NCBI GenBank assembly: GCA_016934825.1
Contig: JAFGSB010000030.1
Coordinates: 1-38,109, forward strand
Direction: 5' to 3'
From: Candidatus Zhuqueibacterota bacterium
GTDB lineage: Bacteria > Zhuqueibacterota > Zhuqueibacteria > Residuimicrobiales > Krinioviventaceae
Length of the DNA: 38,109 nucleotides
Position numbers and translations under genes: made by a program. Below are positions 25,552 to 32,661 of the stretch, one piece after another (the stretch's first letter is position 1; every line of letters begins with the position of its first letter). Below the pieces are notes generated by a model. It made no database searches and was not told the DNA's origin. It was given only the letters and a program-made list of their open reading frames with translations.

Positions 25552-26637
25552 TTATAATTTATTTATATCGCTCATATCTTTTTCATTTATTGGTCTTATT
25601 ACTTTGGGAGAAGCCATAATAAGCAGTTCGCTTTCTTTATTCTGATACCGGGAACTGGTAAACAGCTTGCCTAGTATGGGAATATCTCCTAATACAGGGA
25701 TCTTTGAAATCAGTTTGGATGATTCTTCGGATAACAATCCTCCCAAAATGAGAAATTCTCCTTTTTTTAACTCAACTTCCGTTACCGTTTTTCTGGATAC
25801 CAGCGACGGGACCCTGAACCCGCTCAGGGTTACTCCGTTTTCAAAATCGAGACTGCTTACTTCGGCATTTATTTTTAAATTAACCAGTTCACTGTCCAGA
25901 ACAGTGGGAATAAAACCTAATTTAACACCATATTCCTTGAAAAGAATGGTAACGGACTGCATACCGGCCGAACCCTGAACGATAGGGACTGGGAATTCTC
26001 CACCGGCTAAAAAACTGGCTTCAGCACCACTTACGGCTACCAGATTAGGCTTTGCTAAAACATGTAATTGATTTTTTTCTTCCAACGCCTTGATGATCGT
26101 CGAAATATCCTGAGTAGGAATGGAAAGAAAAAGATCAACATTATCCGATAATGATAGAGGATCGGTTACCGCGCTGACTTTTCCCGCATAACTGCCTGTA
26201 TGAGCAATATCCGAATTTGCCGAAATATTTTTGACTAAAAAATCAACACCCAATTCCCTAAAAGCGCTCTTACTCACTTCAACAAAATGAAGTTGCAGCA
26301 TGATCTGGTGTGTTGCCGCCTCGTTATGCACAACAATTTTAAAAATTTGATTTTTCTCATTTTCGTCCCATACAATGAGTATAGTTTTACCAATTTTCAA
26401 TCCGGTTAATAATAATTGTGTTGGTAACGTTACCGTCGCGTCGGCCACTTCAGGGTCTGTTATGGATATCCGGTTAATGGGTTTATCAAAATTGAAAATA
26501 TCCGTTTGTCCTAATGGAATGTGAAGCGTTTCATAATTGGCACTTTTGGTCATTTCGCCATACACAAAATTCGTAGCGAGAAGTACTATCAAACATACTA
26601 CAATGGTTAAATCAATTCCTTTTTTCGTAGAAAGCAT
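25552..26637 (-). CDS. cpaC: Tad outer-membrane secretin CpaC/RcpA
   Basis: 361 residues from the preferred start, which has AAAGGA seven bases upstream; an in-frame ATG at 26664 lacks a ribosome site. A signal peptide (LTIVVCLIVLLATNFVYG) is followed by the short N-terminal domain typical of CpaC (FNFDKPINRISITDPEVADATV ... GKTILIVWDE) and a secretin domain (LVAVSGAEASFLAGGEFPVPI, VPSLVSRKTVTEVELKKGEFLILGGLL, KIPVLGDIPILGKLF). The secretin forms the outer-membrane pore for the Flp pilus. It is shorter than many CpaC proteins and has no BON domain that I can see. Confidence 0.94.
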   Translation of the reverse strand: MLSTKKGIDLTIVVCLIVLLATNFVYGEMTKSANYETLHIPLGQTDIFNFDKPINRISITDPEVADATVTLPTQLLLTGLKIGKTILIVWDENEKNQIFKIVVHNEAATHQIMLQLHFVEVSKSAFRELGVDFLVKNISANSDIAHTGSYAGKVSAVTDPLSLSDNVDLFLSIPTQDISTIIKALEEKNQLHVLAKPNLVAVSGAEASFLAGGEFPVPIVQGSAGMQSVTILFKEYGVKLGFIPTVLDSELVNLKINAEVSSLDFENGVTLSGFRVPSLVSRKTVTEVELKKGEFLILGGLLSEESSKLISKIPVLGDIPILGKLFTSSRYQNKESELLIMASPKVIRPINEKDMSDINKL

Positions 26638-26679
26638 TTGAATTCCTTTTTTTAAATCTGGCATTCATCATCACTATAA

Positions 26680-27546
26680 TTATTTATTTCGATCAAAAGT
26701 GATTTCCGATCGTTTATTCGCGCGAATGACCTCCACTTTACGTTCCTGTTCCTCCGGTTCGATAATTTGCTGTTCTTGTTGAGCGGCAGAACTTCGTCTG
26801 GTTCTGTAAACTCTTCTCGCAGCGGTTGTTTTGGTCTCAATCATTTCCGCCAGTTTTACTCCGTTTGCCATTGTATCTTCACTATATTCAGCTGAGTTCC
26901 TTAATGTTAACTGTAATTTCCCTTCAGTACTTGCCAATGCCAATTTTTCCGTATCTTCCGGTTTGATGAGCAGCGTAACAGATTGTACTGTCATCGGATC
27001 ATCGTCTTCTTTTTGAAAAATTTGATCTACTGCTAAAACGATAACATTTTCAAGAATGATTTTTGAAGTCGCATCTCCTTTTGAATTAGACGTATTTGCA
27101 GTAACCACAACATCAACATATGTTCCGGGTAATATAAAACCGCTTACACCGCTGACAACATTTACAGCGACTGTCATGGCCCTCATACCGATGGGGATTA
27201 AACTGGCAAAACCCCCGGTTGAACCCGGTGGAGCTAATTTGGATTCAAGAATAGCTTCCTTGGCATAAATTTTTTCCTTTGTTACTCTTCCATCCAATAC
27301 CGTCAAATCCTGAAACGTGGCATTTGGGATCAACTCTACCGGCCATTCAGTTAACTTGATATTTGTATTGTCCAGTTTTGCTCCGACGGGAATATCCACA
27401 GACGCGACAATAATCTGTTTTTTTTCGATCTTTGGTTCTTCAATTTTTTCTTTCTGTTTTTCCAAATAAATGTATGCGCTGTATGTCGAAATACCGCCCA
27501 AAATTAACGCGAACAATATCATAAACCTGGGCCTGAGCAAATTCAT
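26680..27546 (-). CDS. cpaB: Tad pilus assembly protein CpaB/RcpC
   Basis: 288 residues. An N-terminal membrane anchor (RFMILFALILGGISTYSAYIYL) precedes an SAF domain (IIVASVDIPVGAKLDNTNIKLTEWP, GRVTKEKIYAKEAILESKL) and the RcpC/CpaB core (MRAMTVAVNVVSGVSGFILPGTYVDVVVT, VTLLIKPEDTEKLALASTEGKLQLTLRN). A basic, glutamine-rich tail follows. CpaB is a periplasmic partner of the secretin. It lies 17 bases after tadE and 42 bases before the preferred cpaC start. Confidence 0.94.
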   Translation of the reverse strand: MNLLRPRFMILFALILGGISTYSAYIYLEKQKEKIEEPKIEKKQIIVASVDIPVGAKLDNTNIKLTEWPVELIPNATFQDLTVLDGRVTKEKIYAKEAILESKLAPPGSTGGFASLIPIGMRAMTVAVNVVSGVSGFILPGTYVDVVVTANTSNSKGDATSKIILENVIVLAVDQIFQKEDDDPMTVQSVTLLIKPEDTEKLALASTEGKLQLTLRNSAEYSEDTMANGVKLAEMIETKTTAARRVYRTRRSSAAQQEQQIIEPEEQERKVEVIRANKRSEITFDRNK

Positions 27547-27563
27547 ATGTTAGACTCCGTTTC

Positions 27564-27959
27564 TTATCCTTCCCAGTGCATCCTCGAACTTCGGGTTAAT
27601 TGTAATGATCCTAAGAAAGGGAAAAATGAACCCGTAAGAGGAGAATATGATAACTGAACAGTTACGGTCACTTCCTTGTTTGCATTCGGTCCATTAACGG
27701 TAATCGAAGCACCTGAGATATTATTAGCCGATAAAATGTTATTCGCAGCATTATTTACCTGGCTCACATCCGGCGCCGATACCGCCGCAACTCTTGCGCC
27801 TTCCCGTGCTGCACTGGTTAATATGTTAGTCGTTTCAAGTAGTCGTCCGAACTCAATAATACCCATTAAAATCAATATTAATACAGGTAATATTAAAGCA
27901 AACTCGACAATGGATTGTCCGTTTTTTCTTTTAAATAGATTTAATAATCTGTTTTTCAT
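27564..27959 (-). CDS. tadE: TadE-like pseudopilin
   Basis: 131 residues with a prepilin-like N-terminus (KRKNGQSIVEFALILPVLILILMGIIEFGRLL). It would be cleaved after Gly, with Glu at the fifth mature residue, as for TadE pseudopilins processed by the TadV/CpaA peptidase. The rest (AAREGARVAAVS...) matches the TadE-like family. Minor pilins of this type are required for Flp fibre assembly. The gene starts four bases after the peptidase stop. Confidence 0.93.
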   Translation of the reverse strand: MKNRLLNLFKRKNGQSIVEFALILPVLILILMGIIEFGRLLETTNILTSAAREGARVAAVSAPDVSQVNNAANNILSANNISGASITVNGPNANKEVTVTVQLSYSPLTGSFFPFLGSLQLTRSSRMHWEG

Positions 27960-27963
27960 TTTT

Positions 27964-28449
27964 TTATTTATAGATTATAAGTGTTAAAACAGTTCCAATT
28001 GAAATAGCAAGACCATAGGGTACGCTTTGGCTCAACATTTCTTTTCTATATGATCTCACTTTTAATTGATTATTCGATTTACTTGGATTTAAACGTTTGT
28101 TTATTATAAAATTAATTATTTGAATAAATGCGATAATGCCTCCTGCTAAAATAATTATAACAATAGCCGGAATGATTTTTATTCCTAAAATACTGCCCGC
28201 ACCCGCGCCTAATTTAACATCACCCGCACCCATCATTTTTAAAGCGTATAATAACACAAAAAATACAAATCCGATGATCATACCTAATAGAGATATTTTT
28301 AAACCATGTTGACCACTATTCAGTATGTGATATAGTAATCCTAATATGATAAGACCGAACGATGCAGCATTAGGTATTAAACGATATTTTATATCGTAAT
28401 AAGATGCAATACCAAGAAAAATAATTATGCACAACTGGATAATTATCAT
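27964..28449 (-). CDS. cpaA: prepilin peptidase CpaA/TadV
   Basis: 161-residue A24 aspartic peptidase with about five membrane segments. The two catalytic aspartates are seen in SYYDIKYRLIPN near residue 19 and in the GAGDVKLGAGAG motif near residue 77. It has only the peptidase domain and lacks the N-terminal zinc-binding N-methyltransferase domain of PilD-type enzymes, as is usual for TadV. It would cleave the two Flp pilins and TadE encoded on either side. Confidence 0.94.
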   Translation of the reverse strand: MIIIQLCIIIFLGIASYYDIKYRLIPNAASFGLIILGLLYHILNSGQHGLKISLLGMIIGFVFFVLLYALKMMGAGDVKLGAGAGSILGIKIIPAIVIIILAGGIIAFIQIINFIINKRLNPSKSNNQLKVRSYRKEMLSQSVPYGLAISIGTVLTLIIYK

Positions 28450-28461
28450 ATCATATCAGAG

Positions 28462-28647
28462 TTAAAAAGCTGCCACAACGGCTTGCCATAATTGCAATAA
28501 TTGATTACCAAACAGTGTGAGAGATACAATAACGGCAATGATTACAAAAAATATAATCAGGGCGTATTCCATCAAGGTCTGCCCGTTATTTTTTTGTAAA
28601 AATGTTTTAATTACAAATAAAAATTTTTTCAATTGTAACCAAACCAT
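28462..28647 (-). CDS. Flp-type pilin, second copy
   Basis: 61 residues from the ATG at 28647, preferred because it gives a leader of normal length; an in-frame GTG at 28680 would add 11 residues but has no ribosome site. The leader ends FLQKNNG and the mature part begins QTLMEYALIIFFVIIAVIV, so the Gly/xxxxEY processing site of Flp pilins is intact. The mature peptide is about 39 residues. It differs considerably from the first pilin and may be a minor or alternative subunit. It lies 53 bases from the first pilin gene, measured to the preferred start. Confidence 0.88.
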   Translation of the reverse strand: MVWLQLKKFLFVIKTFLQKNNGQTLMEYALIIFFVIIAVIVSLTLFGNQLLQLWQAVVAAF

Positions 28648-28700
28648 TGTATTCTCGTTTGAAAAGTTGAAATCTCTCACACCATTTTTTTAAAATTGCG

Positions 28701-28883
28701 TTAAATTGCGCCGCCAAGTGTGTTGGCAATACTTTGCAGTATAGCTGTAATGTTAACACCCAGGGCCGTCAGGGCAATAATCACAACAATAGCGACAAGT
28801 ACCAGGATCAATGCGTATTCGGATAAAGTTTGTCCCTCTTCACCTCTAAAAATGCGTCTGAAAAAGTTTTTTAAATGACTCAT
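28701..28883 (-). CDS. flp: Flp-type major pilin
   Basis: 60 residues. A 17-residue leader (MSHLKNFFRRIFRGEEG) and the Gly/QTLSEY site precede the hydrophobic core ALILVLVAIVVIIALTALG, giving a mature pilin of about 43 residues. A strong AAGGAG site lies just upstream. It is the better match to the Flp consensus of the two pilins and stands first, so it is probably the major subunit. An 80-base AT-rich gap separates it from the receiver gene, enough for its own promoter or a processing site. Confidence 0.93.
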   Translation of the reverse strand: MSHLKNFFRRIFRGEEGQTLSEYALILVLVAIVVIIALTALGVNITAILQSIANTLGGAI

Positions 28884-28963
28884 TTTACACTCCTTGCAAT
28901 TAATTAATATGTTTTTATTAAAAATAAAAAATGTATTTAATCAATCACCTCCCCTTCGTTTTG

Positions 28964-29359
28964 TTAATTATTGTTTACCAAAGCATTTTGTTTACTTTTT
29001 ATTGATTCGATAGCGTCTATGATCATGTTTGTTTCCTGCTCGCTAACCGGTTTTAAACTCCAGTAAAAAATTCCGAGGTTATATAATTCAATGACCAATT
29101 CTATAGACGGATTTTCAGCAAAAACAATAATCGGTAAATTTGGCCGTGTTTTTTTAATTATGCTGATAAAGTCCAGACTCGTCTGATCCGGTTTTTCAAA
29201 ATCCAGGATCAAAAAATCAATTTTTTGATCCAGTATTTTCAATATTGAGGATACCTGAGAATTACATACTGTTATGACCAAATTACGCTTGATGAATAAT
29301 GAACTTAATTCATCAACAAAAGTATAATCTTTGGTAGATATAATTACATTTGGACCCAC
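28964..29359 (-). CDS. single-domain receiver protein, partly degenerate
   Basis: 131 residues forming one CheY-like fold and nothing else. The phosphoacceptor position is kept (FLILDFEKP, Asp53) and so is the lysine (WSLKPVS, Lys103). The usual acidic pair at the end of strand 1 is replaced by NVIISTKD, so magnesium binding may be impaired. It is the first gene downstream of the candidate sigma-54 promoter and just ahead of the pilin genes. It may be a regulator or localisation factor for the Tad machine. No partner kinase is encoded nearby. Confidence 0.85.
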   Translation of the reverse strand: MGPNVIISTKDYTFVDELSSLFIKRNLVITVCNSQVSSILKILDQKIDFLILDFEKPDQTSLDFISIIKKTRPNLPIIVFAENPSIELVIELYNLGIFYWSLKPVSEQETNMIIDAIESIKSKQNALVNNN

Positions 29360-29412
29360 AATAGCCTCTATTTAAGTTTAAATTAATTATATAGTTTGAA
29401 TACTGTTACAAG

Positions 29413-29428
29413 TACAAGAAGTGTGCCA
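29413..29428 (-). promoter_or_regulatory. candidate sigma-54 promoter for the Tad operon
   Basis: On the minus strand the sequence reads TGGCAC-ACTTC-TTGTA. The -24 box is a perfect TGGCAC. The five-base spacer is correct. The -12 box is TTGT, where TTGC is the consensus. It lies about 55 bases upstream of the receiver gene start at 29359, and the gene directly upstream encodes a sigma-54 activator. The mismatch at the conserved C lowers confidence. Confidence 0.55.
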
Positions 29429-29477
29429 GGGAATGGTTGTGCGGCTGGTGGTTTTATGATGTTAAGTACTTATAAAT

Positions 29478-29491
29478 ATTGTATTTACAAT
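29478..29491. promoter_or_regulatory. dyad upstream of the sigma-54 site, possible activator site
   Basis: ATTGTA-TT-TACAAT, with perfect six-base arms, sits about 50 bases upstream of the candidate -24 box and downstream of the activator gene. A Fis-type helix-turn-helix, as at the end of the encoded activator, binds such dyads. Only one good copy is seen, whereas enhancers usually have two. Confidence 0.35.
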
Positions 29492-29625
29492 AAAATAAAA
29501 TTCGATAGTTTTAACGTGAAATATATAAATGGTCAATAGGCTTCTCACATAGCAAATTTTATTTTATTCAAGTTTTTAATTTTCAACACTTTATATTGAG
29601 TGTCCCTAATATTATACATAATTTT

Positions 29626-31002
29626 TCAATTCAATTTTTTCTCAATATTATATGTGTTTAATATATTGTAAATCTGCCTTCGACTTAGACCCGAAATGAG
29701 TGACACTTTGGTAATGTTTCCATTACATTTTTGTAACAAGTCGGTAAAATAGTTAGTTACAAATTTGCTCATGTACATTTTTTTCGCTTTTTTAAATGTA
29801 TGTAAATGATAATGATCGATAAAATCATCATTATTTGTTTGTTTTATATGAGCCGGCAAATTATTAATATCTATTGTTTCCGTTTCTGTCAAGGCCATCA
29901 TGTGTTCTATTACATTTTGAAGTTCTCTGATGTTACCCGGCCAGTCATATTCTTTTAACTTGTTTAGCGCCTCCTGGGTTATTCCGTTAATATTTCTGTC
30001 CAAAAAATTATTATTAAATTCTATAAAATGCTTTACCAATAATGGAATATCCTCCGTCCTCTCTCTTAACGGCGGTATCTTTAAAGGCACAACATTTATC
30101 CGGTAATATAGATCCCTCCGGAGTATTTTTTTTTCAATGGCTTCAACAGGATCACGATTTGTTGCAGTAATAACTTTAATATCGACATTTATTAATTCTT
30201 TACCGCCAATTCTTCTAAAATTTCGTTCTTGCAGGAATCTTAATAATTTTGTTTGTAATGAATAGTCCAGTTCAGTAATTTCGTCCAGGAATAATGTACC
30301 ATGATTGGCCAATTCCAGCACTCCCGGTTTAGATCGTGTAGCTCCGGTAAAGGCTCCTTTTTCAAAACCGAATAGTTCGCTCTCCAAAAGATTTGAAGGT
30401 AACGTGCTGCAATCCAGTGGTATGAACGGTTTATTTTTTCGGTCACTCAGCAGATGGATATTTTTAGCAATTAATTCTTTTCCGGTACCGGATTCACCGA
30501 TCAGTAAAACTGTAGATTGAACCTTGGCAATTTTTTGTACTTTTTGGAACAGTTCCTTTATTGAAGTACTTTTGCCGATAATATCTTTAAATTCATTAAA
30601 GTCATTTTTGGTTTTCTGTTTTTTTTCCAGGTGATCAATTGTTTTGGGGGGGAGGTAATTTTCAATGATTTGAATGAGATTCTGATTCGAAACAGGCTTT
30701 TCTAAAAATTCATTAACTCCAGATTTGATCGCAGTCACGATATTTTGAACAGAATTCATATTTGAATAGGCAATAATCGGCATTTTATTATCCTTTTGAC
30801 GGATATTATGGACCAGTTGTTTTCCTTTTTCAAATGGTTGGTCTATATTAAAAATAAACAGATCAGGTTTTTCTGACTCTATCAGGTTGGCCGCATCATT
30901 ATAATCCCGGGCAATATAACAATCAAATCCAAAAGTGATCAAAAAACGTGTTATTTCCCGTAAGGAATCAATTTTTTGATCATTTAAAATAATTTTATAC
31001 AT
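29626..31002 (-). CDS. sigma-54-dependent response regulator (NtrC family)
   Basis: 458 residues: receiver (1-118, Asp54 in FIFNIDQP and Lys102), AAA+ sigma-54 interaction domain (about 141-365) and a C-terminal Fis-type helix-turn-helix (VSLISGLSRRQIYNILN). Walker A GESGTGKE lies at 169-176 and the sigma-54-contacting loop GAFTGA is intact at 216-221. All motifs needed for activation are present. No histidine kinase is adjacent. Position and direction, just upstream of the Tad genes with a candidate -24/-12 site between, suggest that it controls pilus expression. Confidence 0.95.
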   Translation of the reverse strand: MYKIILNDQKIDSLREITRFLITFGFDCYIARDYNDAANLIESEKPDLFIFNIDQPFEKGKQLVHNIRQKDNKMPIIAYSNMNSVQNIVTAIKSGVNEFLEKPVSNQNLIQIIENYLPPKTIDHLEKKQKTKNDFNEFKDIIGKSTSIKELFQKVQKIAKVQSTVLLIGESGTGKELIAKNIHLLSDRKNKPFIPLDCSTLPSNLLESELFGFEKGAFTGATRSKPGVLELANHGTLFLDEITELDYSLQTKLLRFLQERNFRRIGGKELINVDIKVITATNRDPVEAIEKKILRRDLYYRINVVPLKIPPLRERTEDIPLLVKHFIEFNNNFLDRNINGITQEALNKLKEYDWPGNIRELQNVIEHMMALTETETIDINNLPAHIKQTNNDDFIDHYHLHTFKKAKKMYMSKFVTNYFTDLLQKCNGNITKVSLISGLSRRQIYNILNTYNIEKKLN

Positions 31003-31179
31003 ACACTTACTTTTTTATTTTAAAACATTATGATATGACTAATGTTTTCGCAGAACCGGCCCCATAATAACCACCCTGTATCCCACGTTTAATAAATAAG
31101 AAATATAATTTCTTTTTACAATAACTTTCTGTTATTTAACATGATGATAACGTATTTTACTATATTATCGCTTAAACCA

Positions 31180-31809
31180 TTATTTCTGTAAATCCTGCCA
31201 ACTGATCAGTTTTCCGTTTTGAAAATATAAATATGTATTTTCATAATACCATTGTTCATTTTCACCTGATTTCAGCACAGTCCGCATAACTTTTTGAGGC
31301 AAACCCCAGCTATCAATTACCATTTCTTTTGTCATCTCCAACCAGATTTTTTCATCAATAATATCTTTTGCGATATCAATACCGTATTTTTGCACAAGTG
31401 TTTGAATTTTTAAATCATGTATTTTCCGGGTTATTCCAATATCAAATCTTGATATCCAGCCTATATATTCTGAATATTTGACTTTATAATATTGTGTTTG
31501 ATAGTCCAAAATTTCAATTTTTTCACCTTTTGCAATTTTACATACAATTTTGGTTGAATTATCCGGGTTTTCATAAATTCCCGCCGCATTCACGGTAGTT
31601 GTTTCCAGAAACTCCGGTTCTTCATTTAATATGGCGTTTTTTTTCGTTTCCAAATCTTTAATTTTAATATTTATTTCATCGATTAAATTTAAATAGTAAT
31701 CTTTGATTTTTAATAAACTATCGATTTTGGCATCAATGTTTTCAAGCGATTGACTCAGTCCCGGATTATTAATGAATAGAATAATTGAAATCATCATTAT
31801 TTTTTTCAT
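31180..31809 (-). CDS. exported SH3b-domain protein with coiled coil
   Basis: 209 residues. A signal peptide (KKIMMISIILFINNPGLSQS) is followed by a predicted coiled coil of about 45 residues (NIDAKIDSLLKIKDYY ... IKDLETKK), then a bacterial SH3 domain near 70-125 (AGIYENPDNSTKIVCKIAKGEKIEILD, YYKVKYSEYIGWIS). The tail (VIDSWGLPQKVMRTVLKSGENEQWYY ... YLYFQNGKLISW) resembles the small BamE/SmpA-like fold. Such proteins are periplasmic and often peptidoglycan-associated. It lies upstream of the sigma-54 regulator on the same strand, with a 177-base gap, so linkage to the Tad genes is uncertain. Confidence 0.75.
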   Translation of the reverse strand: MKKIMMISIILFINNPGLSQSLENIDAKIDSLLKIKDYYLNLIDEINIKIKDLETKKNAILNEEPEFLETTTVNAAGIYENPDNSTKIVCKIAKGEKIEILDYQTQYYKVKYSEYIGWISRFDIGITRKIHDLKIQTLVQKYGIDIAKDIIDEKIWLEMTKEMVIDSWGLPQKVMRTVLKSGENEQWYYENTYLYFQNGKLISWQDLQK

Positions 31810-32013
31810 GGTCTAAGCCTGTATAAATTATGATATGGGAGATAATATTATATTATATATTATTTTAAATGGATTGTCAAGTAAAATCTTTTTTAAAAAA
31901 TTTGATTTTCCTGTTGATATTTTCCCTTTGGCATGTATTTCTTTTATCTGTTAACATCTCATTCGAAACAAAACGACGTTTGTATATGATTCTCAATTCA
32001 TTTGAAAATAATA

Positions 32014-32463
32014 TCAGGCCATCGGTCCCAGGATTTGTCTGATGTGATGTTCCAGATGTCTCAAATAATCTTTGATTACAAATTCCATAGTAGCAAGATT
32101 TTCTTTGCCGATATTGACCGGATTATTTAAGACCTCCCGGGGCAAAAAATCAATGATTCGGCACAAATGAAAGTTATTTCGGCAAAACAGTTCGACAAGT
32201 TCAGGCCAGTCCATTTCGTTGTAATGTTGAATTTCTACCCAGCGATTTTGATCATAAGCGGGAAAGTCCGCAGCGAGGTTCTGAGCGCCCCTTACGAATC
32301 GCTGGTGGTTATTTGCGGCGGAATCGATCAGGTGACCGAGAATTTCCTTTTTTGACCAGCTATCCGGACTTTTCTTGTTACCGGTCGTTTCTTGTGATAT
32401 GTTTAGTAATCCGGGTTTGGACGCTGTTACAATATCACGGATTTTTTCTGTAATGGTTTTCAT
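32014..32463 (-). CDS. DinB-family metal-binding protein
   Basis: 149 residues with the four-helix DinB/YfiT-like pattern. DSWSKKEILGHLIDSAANNHQRF carries His44, and the C-terminal LRHLEHHIRQI carries the His136/His140 pair; these three histidines form the usual metal site. The family includes thiol-dependent transferases and hydrolases, but most members have no known substrate. It appears monocistronic, with about 200-base gaps on both sides. Confidence 0.88.
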   Translation of the reverse strand: MKTITEKIRDIVTASKPGLLNISQETTGNKKSPDSWSKKEILGHLIDSAANNHQRFVRGAQNLAADFPAYDQNRWVEIQHYNEMDWPELVELFCRNNFHLCRIIDFLPREVLNNPVNIGKENLATMEFVIKDYLRHLEHHIRQILGPMA

Positions 32464-32529
32464 TATATTTCTTTCAATTAATGAATTTTACAGAGAATGA
32501 ATTTATTCAAGTATTGTTGTGAGAAGAAC

Positions 32530-32562
32530 AACAGGCGTTTGTAAATTTTACATACACCTGTT
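32530..32562. repeat. 33-base imperfect hairpin
   Basis: The sequence from AACAGG to CCTGTT folds on itself with 14 of 16 positions paired and a one-base centre (TGTAAA-T-TTTACA inner arms). It lies between the kelch gene end and the DinB gene start. There is no T run next to it, so it is not a typical terminator. It could be a regulator site for the DinB gene or a remnant repeat. Confidence 0.5.
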
Positions 32563-32661
32563 CTATCATACATAAAATAACCTTTGTTGTAACCCTTTCT
32601 TTCCGCAATCCCGCAGAAACGGCCGAATGGAGAGATCCGTAAACAGTAGATTGCCGTACAA

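Noticed and set aside
28884-28963. A second sigma-54 promoter directly upstream of the first Flp pilin
   Set aside because: A TTGC occurs near the ribosome site, but no GG lies at the required distance upstream.
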